The translations under genes and the position numbers were made by a program. 64,000 nucleotides of DNA from Clostridia bacterium (GTDB lineage Bacteria > Bacillota > Clostridia > Oscillospirales > CAG-272): positions 1 through 64,000 of the forward strand of contig JAGAEA010000012.1 in the NCBI GenBank assembly GCA_017613355.1, written 5' to 3'. Below the pieces are notes generated by a model. It did not search any database. It was not told the origin of the DNA and saw only the letters and a list, made by a program, of their open reading frames with translations. Shown here piece by piece: positions 59,509 through 64,000 of this stretch; the first letter of the stretch is position 1, and every line of letters starts with the position of its first letter.

Positions 59509-61173
59509 ATGACTGAAACGATGGAAAACAATTTTATTTGGGATTTTATCGAGGAAGATCTTCGCGAAAATCCGAATATGAAGGTTCACACCCGCTTCCC
59601 GCCCGAGCCGAACGGCTATCTCCACATTGGGCATTGCAAGGCGCTTTGCGTGGATTTCGGGACCGCTCGTAAATTCGGCGGCGTTTGCAATCTCCGCATG
59701 GACGACACCAACCCCGCCAAAGAGGATACCGAATACGTGGACGCGATCATGCAGGACATCCGTTGGCTCGGGTTCGATTGGGACGACCGTTTCTTTTACG
59801 GTTCCGATTACTTCCAAAAGGACTATGAACTCGCCGTCGGACTCATCAAAAAGGGCTTGGCGTATGTCTGCGAGCTTTCCGCCGAGGATTTCCGCGATCC
59901 GAAATACTGCGGGGATCTGACGCATCCAGCCGTGTCTCCGTGGCGCGAACGTCCCGTTGCAGAATCGCTTGATCTTTTCGAGCGCATGAAAAACGGCGAA
60001 TTTCCGGAAGGAACCTATACCCTGCGCGCGAAAATCGACCTCGCTTCGGGCAATTTCTGTATGCGAGACCCCGTGATCTACCGCATCAAGTACGTGGAGC
60101 ATCACCGCCAAGGCACGAAATGGTGTATCTTCCCGATGTACGATTTTGCCCACCCGATCCAGGACGCGCTCGAAGGCATTACACATTCCCTCTGTTCGCT
60201 CGAATATGAAATTCACCGTCCGCTCTACAACTGGGTGCGCGACAACGTGGATCTGCCGAAACCGGTCGCGGGTTTCCCCCGTCAAATCGAATTTGCGCGC
60301 CTCAACATTACCTACACCGTGCTTTCCAAGCGCTTCCTGCGCGGATTGGTGGAAAGCGGCGTTGTGGACGGTTGGGACGACCCGCGTATGCCCACGCTCT
60401 GCGGTTTGCGCCGCCGCGGCTATACCGCCTCGTCGATCCTCGATTTCATCGGTCGGACGGGTGTTGCAAAATCGGATAGTCTTGTGGACATCCGTCAGCT
60501 CGAAGCCTGCCTGCGCGACGAACTCAATGTTTCGGCTCCCCGACGGATCGCGGTGGTCAATCCCGTCAAGGTGGTGGTCACCAACTACCCCGCCGAAAAG
60601 GTGGAATGGTTTGAACTTCCGAACAATCCGCAAAATCCCGACGCGGGAACCCGCAAGGTCGCGTTCACGCACGAACTTTGGATCGACGCGGACGATTTTG
60701 CCGAAGTCCCGCCGCCCAAGTTCTTCCGCATGAAGCCCGAAGGCGAAGTACGGTTGATGGGCGCTTATCTCGTTCGCTGCAACGAGATCGTCAAGAACGC
60801 GGACGGCAGCGTCGCCGAGATCCACTGCACCGCCGACCTCGAAACGGGCAACGGAATGCCTGCTGACGGCAGAAAGGTCAAAGGCACCATTCATTGGCTT
60901 TCCGCCTCGCATTGCGCCGACGTCACCCTGCACCTCTACAACAACCTGACCACGTTGGAAAACCCGTCCGCGAAGCCCGACGACAAGGATTACACCGATT
61001 TTATCAATCCCGATTCCCTGATCGTTGCCGCGCACGCCAAAGCGGAACCCACGCTTGCCGAGGCGAAAGCGGGCGAGCAATTCCAGTTCGTTCGCACGGG
61101 ATATTTTTGCAAGGACACCAAAAACCCCGACACGTTCAATCGCGTGGTAACCTTGAAGGACAGTTTCAAGTAA
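59509..61173 (+). CDS. glnS: Glutamine--tRNA ligase
   Basis: A 554-residue class I synthetase. The first signature is PPEPNGYLHIGHCKA and the second VLSKRFLRGLV, with the GlnRS-specific dinucleotide fold and two beta-barrel anticodon domains following. It charges tRNA-Gln directly, whereas most Firmicutes make Gln-tRNA by amidation through GatCAB. AAAGGA precedes ATG 59509. It forms a two-gene operon with gltX and ends before a strong hairpin. Confidence 0.95.
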   Translation: MTETMENNFIWDFIEEDLRENPNMKVHTRFPPEPNGYLHIGHCKALCVDFGTARKFGGVCNLRMDDTNPAKEDTEYVDAIMQDIRWLGFDWDDRFFYGSDYFQKDYELAVGLIKKGLAYVCELSAEDFRDPKYCGDLTHPAVSPWRERPVAESLDLFERMKNGEFPEGTYTLRAKIDLASGNFCMRDPVIYRIKYVEHHRQGTKWCIFPMYDFAHPIQDALEGITHSLCSLEYEIHRPLYNWVRDNVDLPKPVAGFPRQIEFARLNITYTVLSKRFLRGLVESGVVDGWDDPRMPTLCGLRRRGYTASSILDFIGRTGVAKSDSLVDIRQLEACLRDELNVSAPRRIAVVNPVKVVVTNYPAEKVEWFELPNNPQNPDAGTRKVAFTHELWIDADDFAEVPPPKFFRMKPEGEVRLMGAYLVRCNEIVKNADGSVAEIHCTADLETGNGMPADGRKVKGTIHWLSASHCADVTLHLYNNLTTLENPSAKPDDKDYTDFINPDSLIVAAHAKAEPTLAEAKAGEQFQFVRTGYFCKDTKNPDTFNRVVTLKDSFK

Positions 61174-61190
61174 AAAAACATATAAAAGCA

Positions 61191-61234
61191 AAAGTGCTCC
61201 TGCTTTTTCGTTTAAGGAAAAGCAGGAGCACTTT
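61191..61234 (+). terminator. Hairpin terminator after glnS
   Basis: A perfect 17-base stem (61191-61207 with 61218-61234). The T tract after it is weak. Confidence 0.7.
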
Positions 61235-61258
61235 ACACGAAAGAGTGTCACCGAATTT

Positions 61259-61369
61259 ACTCCTTCCACCGCTTCGCGGTCCCCCTCCCCCAAAGGTGGA
61301 GGTCAGGTCGCTTTGCCTTTGAACCTCCCTCTTCGAGGGAGGTGGCACGCGTAGCGTGACGGAAGGAGT
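61259..61369. mobile_element. MITE-like palindromic repeat element
   Basis: About 111 bases bounded by inverted ends ACTCCTTCC and GGAAGGAGT. Inside are smaller hairpins (CTCCCCC/GGTGGAG and CCTCCCTC/GAGGGAGG) and ACGC/GCGT palindromes. Similar GC-rich palindromes with CTCCTTC ends are scattered through gut Clostridia, from memory. It has no coding capacity and would need a transposase in trans. Confidence 0.7.
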
Positions 61370-61410
61370 TTTTTACTTCATCATTTCCCGAAAAAATGGC
61401 TAAAAAGAGT

Positions 61411-61450
61411 AAACCCCTGCGAACCGTATGCAATCGGTTCGCAGGGGTTT
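61411..61450 (-). terminator. Terminator of the small lipoprotein gene
   Basis: A perfect 16-base stem (61411-61426 with 61435-61450) around an 8-base loop, followed on the minus strand by a T-rich run. Confidence 0.88.
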
Positions 61451-61457
61451 GTATATA

Positions 61458-61697
61458 CTATGAAGCACGGTGAAGGTCGCCCCAACCCGCTGTTTCCTCG
61501 CCGGGAGGCATATCGAAAACGGACATAGTCGTTCTCTCGTCATTCGGAGCAGTGGTCGTTTCCTCGCCGTTTACGGGCTCGGTAGTGGTTTCCGCATCGA
61601 AAGCAGTCGTTGTACCGTTCTCAACGCCTTCATTTCCACAGGACGCGACCGCGAGAAGCAGAGCAATCAAAAGCATAACAATCAGTAATTTTTTCAT
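61458..61697 (-). CDS. Small threonine-rich lipoprotein
   Basis: A 79-residue protein. A lipoprotein signal peptide ends in the lipobox AVASC (Cys20). The mature part is low-complexity, rich in Thr and Glu, with three ETTT or GTTT clusters, and no known domain. AAGAGG precedes ATG 61697. It has a consensus promoter with an extended -10 and its own terminator, so it is likely strongly expressed. It may be a surface spacer or the remainder of a larger lipoprotein. Confidence 0.8.
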   Translation of the reverse strand: MKKLLIVMLLIALLLAVASCGNEGVENGTTTAFDAETTTEPVNGEETTTAPNDERTTMSVFDMPPGEETAGWGDLHRAS

Positions 61698-61744
61698 AGC
61701 GAACCTCTTTTCCGTTGTTTTAGAAACGAATGCTCGTTTGTCTC

Positions 61745-61773
61745 ATTATATCATGCCGCGTTTCAAATGTCAA
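61745..61773 (-). promoter_or_regulatory. Consensus promoter of the lipoprotein gene
   Basis: Minus-strand TTGACA (61768-61773) and TATAAT (61745-61750) with a 17-base spacer and an extended TGA. Confidence 0.92.
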
Positions 61774-61801
61774 TAGTTGTTTTGGTTTTGCAAAGAAAAA
61801 A

Positions 61802-61829
61802 GCATTTTTGCGTTTTTGCGCAAAAATGC
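61802..61829 (-). terminator. Terminator of fba
   Basis: GCATTTTTGCG pairs perfectly with CGCAAAAATGC (6-base loop) and is followed on the minus strand by TTTTTTCTTTG. Confidence 0.9.
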
Positions 61830-61852
61830 CTTTTTCGGTGTTATGCAGTCGA

Positions 61853-62716
61853 TCAGGCTTTTCCGACCGACCCGAAGAGCTCCATTTTTTCTCTTACGGT
61901 CGCTTTGATCGCTTCCACGCCGGGCGCGAGCAATTTTCTCGGGTCAAAGCCCTTGCCTTGCAGGTCTTTGCCTTCTTCAATGTACTTGCGAACCGCAGCG
62001 GCAAAGGAAAGCTGACACTCGGTGTTCACGTTGATTTTGGAAACGCCGAGCGAAATCGCCTTTTTGATCTGATCGGCGGGAATACCCGTTCCGCCGTGGA
62101 GCACAAGCGGCATTGCGCCGACTTTCTCGGAAACCGCGGCAAGAGTCTCAAAGGAAAGTCCCTGCCAGTTTGCGGGATATTTGCCGTGGATGTTTCCGAT
62201 GCCCGCCGCCAGCATGGTCACGCCGAGATCGGCGATCTGCTTGCATTCTTCGGGGTCGGCACATTCGCCCATTCCCACAACGCCGTCCTCTTCGCCGCCG
62301 ATAGCGCCGACTTCCGCTTCGAGAGACATTCCCTTTTCGGCGCAGACCTTGACAAGTTCCTTGGTCTTTTCCACGTTTTCTTCGATCGGATAATGTGAAC
62401 CGTCGAACATAATGGACGAGAAGCCCGCCTCGATGCAACGGTAGCAGCCTTCATAGGTGCCGTGGTCGAGATGGAGCGCGACGGGAACGGTGATTTTCAG
62501 TTCGTCGATCATGCATTTGACCATTTCGGTCACCGTTTTGAATCCGCACATATATTTTCCGGCGCCCTCGGAAACACCGAGGATCACGGGAGAGTTCATC
62601 TCCTGTGCGGTTAGCAGAATCGCCTTTGTCCATTCGAGATTGTTGATGTTGAATTGACCGACCGCATACCGGCCTGCCTTTGCTTTTTGCAGCATTTCTT
62701 TTGCGGAAACGAGCAT
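61853..62716 (-). CDS. fba: Fructose-bisphosphate aldolase, class II
   Basis: A 287-residue zinc-dependent glycolytic aldolase. HLDHGTYEGC holds the catalytic Asp and first zinc His, FDGSHYPIEENV and HGGTGIP carry further ligands, and KINVNTE is the phosphate-binding strand. GGAGGG precedes ATG 62716. Promoter and strong terminator make it a single-gene unit. Confidence 0.96.
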   Translation of the reverse strand: MLVSAKEMLQKAKAGRYAVGQFNINNLEWTKAILLTAQEMNSPVILGVSEGAGKYMCGFKTVTEMVKCMIDELKITVPVALHLDHGTYEGCYRCIEAGFSSIMFDGSHYPIEENVEKTKELVKVCAEKGMSLEAEVGAIGGEEDGVVGMGECADPEECKQIADLGVTMLAAGIGNIHGKYPANWQGLSFETLAAVSEKVGAMPLVLHGGTGIPADQIKKAISLGVSKINVNTECQLSFAAAVRKYIEEGKDLQGKGFDPRKLLAPGVEAIKATVREKMELFGSVGKA

Positions 62717-62757
62717 GATGAAAACCCTCCTGAAGGAATCTTTTTCTTACATCATCC

Positions 62758-62786
62758 ATTATAAACCATTCCGCGTGAAAAATCAA
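62758..62786 (-). promoter_or_regulatory. Promoter of fba
   Basis: Minus-strand TTGATT (62781-62786) and TATAAT (62758-62763) with a 17-base spacer. Confidence 0.8.
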
Positions 62787-62878
62787 GTTTTTTTGCGTTT
62801 TTTTCAGGATTTTTTTATGCTTTTCGATCCTTTGCGGGATACTAACAAAACGACAAGAAAAAAGGGGGAGAACAGCCA

Positions 62879-64000
62879 ATGACGGACACGGAACAAAAAT
62901 TTCGGCAAATGACGACCTGCTCCCCCGCCCGATTGGTGGTTTGCCATTCTCTGCCAACGATCCTCGCGGCGATCCTGCCGTCCGTTGCGGCAATGGCGGA
63001 CGCTTTTTTCATGGCAAGGCTCGGAACAGACGCTTGCGGCGCCGTCGGCATCTGCTTTCCGATCGTTGCCGCGATCCAAACGATCGGTTTCGTGTTCGGA
63101 ACGGGAGCGGGCAGTCTGCTTTCCCGTGCGCTCGGAGCGCGCAAACAGCAAAAAGCGTACTCAATCGCGACAGGCGCGCTGATTACCTCTCTTTTGATCT
63201 CTTTCGTCTTTTCCGTCGTCTGTCTCCTTCTCCGCGAGCCCCTGCTTCATTTGCTTGGCGCGGGCGACGACGCGCTTTTGCCCCTTGCGAGGACTTATGC
63301 CGTCTGCCTTTTGTATTCGGCTCCCCTGATGTGCGCGGCGTTCGTCCTTTCCAATTTGCTCCGCGCGGAAGGTCACACCGTTTGGGCAATGTTCGGGTTG
63401 GGTTTCGGAAATCTGACCTCGGTTCTTTCGGCTCCGCTTCTCATATTCCGCCAAAAACTCGGTGTGCTCGGCGCCGGGTTGTCCTTTCCGATCGGCTACG
63501 GTGCTGCGGTTCTGATCCTCATATTTCCCTATCTTTTTCGCAAAAGTACCGTGTTTTTGCTGTCAAGCTTTCAAATTCGAGGCGTAATCGAAATTCTGAA
63601 AAACGGGCTTCCGTCGCTGTTTCGCCAAGGATTGACGGCAGTTGCCGTGCTTCTGCTCAACCGTGCCGCCCGTCCCTATGGCGACGCCGCACTCGCCGCG
63701 CTCGCGCTCACTTCCCGTCTGTTTCTCTTTCTCTATGCGTTTCTCCTCGGCATTGGGCAAGGGTCGGCGCCGATCGCAGGGTACAACTACGGAAACGGAG
63801 ATCGCGCCCGAACGCGCGCCATTTATTGCATTTCGTTGGTTTTCGCCTGTTCTCTTGCCTTTCTGCTCGCAATTCCGACCGCCCTATTCGCTCCCTTTTG
63901 GATTGGAAAATTCCGTTCCGACCCAAATGTGATCGCCTATGGCGTTCCGCTTCTCCGCGCGCTCTGCGCGGTTTTTCCCCTCCACGGGGTGATCGCCGTG
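62879..64000 (+). CDS. MATE family efflux transporter (truncated by window end)
   Basis: The first 374 codons of a multidrug-and-toxin-extrusion exporter; no stop before the window ends (full family length about 450). About ten helices are visible. Family features are LPTILAAILPSVAAMADAFF at the start, GTGAGSLLSRALGARK after helix 2, and GIGQGSAPIAGYNYGNGD in the second half. AAAGGGGGAG precedes ATG 62879. A motif copy reads RKSTVF in a loop near residue 222. Divergent from fba; substrate unknown. Confidence 0.9.
   Translation, partial: MTDTEQKFRQMTTCSPARLVVCHSLPTILAAILPSVAAMADAFFMARLGTDACGAVGICFPIVAAIQTIGFVFGTGAGSLLSRALGARKQQKAYSIATGALITSLLISFVFSVVCLLLREPLLHLLGAGDDALLPLARTYAVCLLYSAPLMCAAFVLSNLLRAEGHTVWAMFGLGFGNLTSVLSAPLLIFRQKLGVLGAGLSFPIGYGAAVLILIFPYLFRKSTVFLLSSFQIRGVIEILKNGLPSLFRQGLTAVAVLLLNRAARPYGDAALAALALTSRLFLFLYAFLLGIGQGSAPIAGYNYGNGDRARTRAIYCISLVFACSLAFLLAIPTALFAPFWIGKFRSDPNVIAYGVPLLRALCAVFPLHGVIAV
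63539..63553 (-). repeat. GCGGTACTTTTCGC motif, copy 10
   Basis: CACGGTACTTTTGCG on the minus strand, inside the MATE gene, read as R-K-S-T-V between two membrane segments. Confidence 0.65.

Overview
The window looks like chromosome from a moderate-GC, endospore-lineage Clostridia bacterium (Firmicutes/Bacillota), probably an uncultured gut-type lineage. Lineage support comes from the PolC-type polymerase, the rpsB-to-polC gene order, SpoIIID, a YlmC/YmxH protein, PdaA- and DacF-like peptidoglycan enzymes, an energy-coupling-factor (ECF) transporter module, and sigma-A promoters with 17-base spacers (one has 16) plus strong Shine-Dalgarno sites. I see no prophage, CRISPR array, rRNA or intact insertion sequence. 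Almost all genes are housekeeping, so the less ordinary material is in small genes, gaps and a dispersed motif.

Layout. 1-7.3 kb: a secreted CE2-like SGNH esterase with a 43-residue peptide gene upstream, MgtC and a CPA2 antiporter facing a LysR regulator across overlapping promoters, and mnmA. 7.3-18.2 kb: two NodB deacetylases, a YesL-like protein, the proBAC operon with a D-2-hydroxyacid dehydrogenase, an M14 peptidase, a membrane protein coupled to a HAD phosphatase, a TrmH methyltransferase, spoIIID, and a protein resembling CpsB/YwqE phosphatases that has lost its metal ligands. 18.2-18.8 kb: a gene-poor stretch with repeats and T-box-like segments. 18.8-31.8 kb: rpsB-tsf / pyrH-frr-uppS-cdsA-dxr-rseP-ispG-polC, joining translation, isoprenoid and lipid-carrier synthesis, and replication. 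32-40.5 kb: ymxH, a ClpE-like unfoldase, cvpA, truA, the ECF module, an rRNA methyltransferase-like gene and ruvC. 40.7-45.7 kb: DUF951, YfhO, ruvA and ruvB, facing away from ruvC. 45.8-64 kb: a DUF2974 hydrolase, a DUF1846 protein, rhaA, topB, a small P-loop protein, pgi, a dacF-like gene, tRNA-Val, a Xer recombinase, a membrane protein, gltX-glnS, a small lipoprotein next to a MITE-like palindrome, fba, and a MATE exporter cut by the window end.

Most notable is a dispersed 14-base motif, GCGGTACTTTTCGC, inside TTTTTGCG/CGCAAAAA dyad flanks. It occurs ten times, and its core CGGTACTTTT is exact seven times where about 0.1 is expected. It lies both between genes and inside genes, and the coding copies fall at apparently permissive protein positions. 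It behaves like a selected genome-wide word, comparable to an uptake sequence, a segregation or repair signal, or a protein-binding site, and I do not recognise it.
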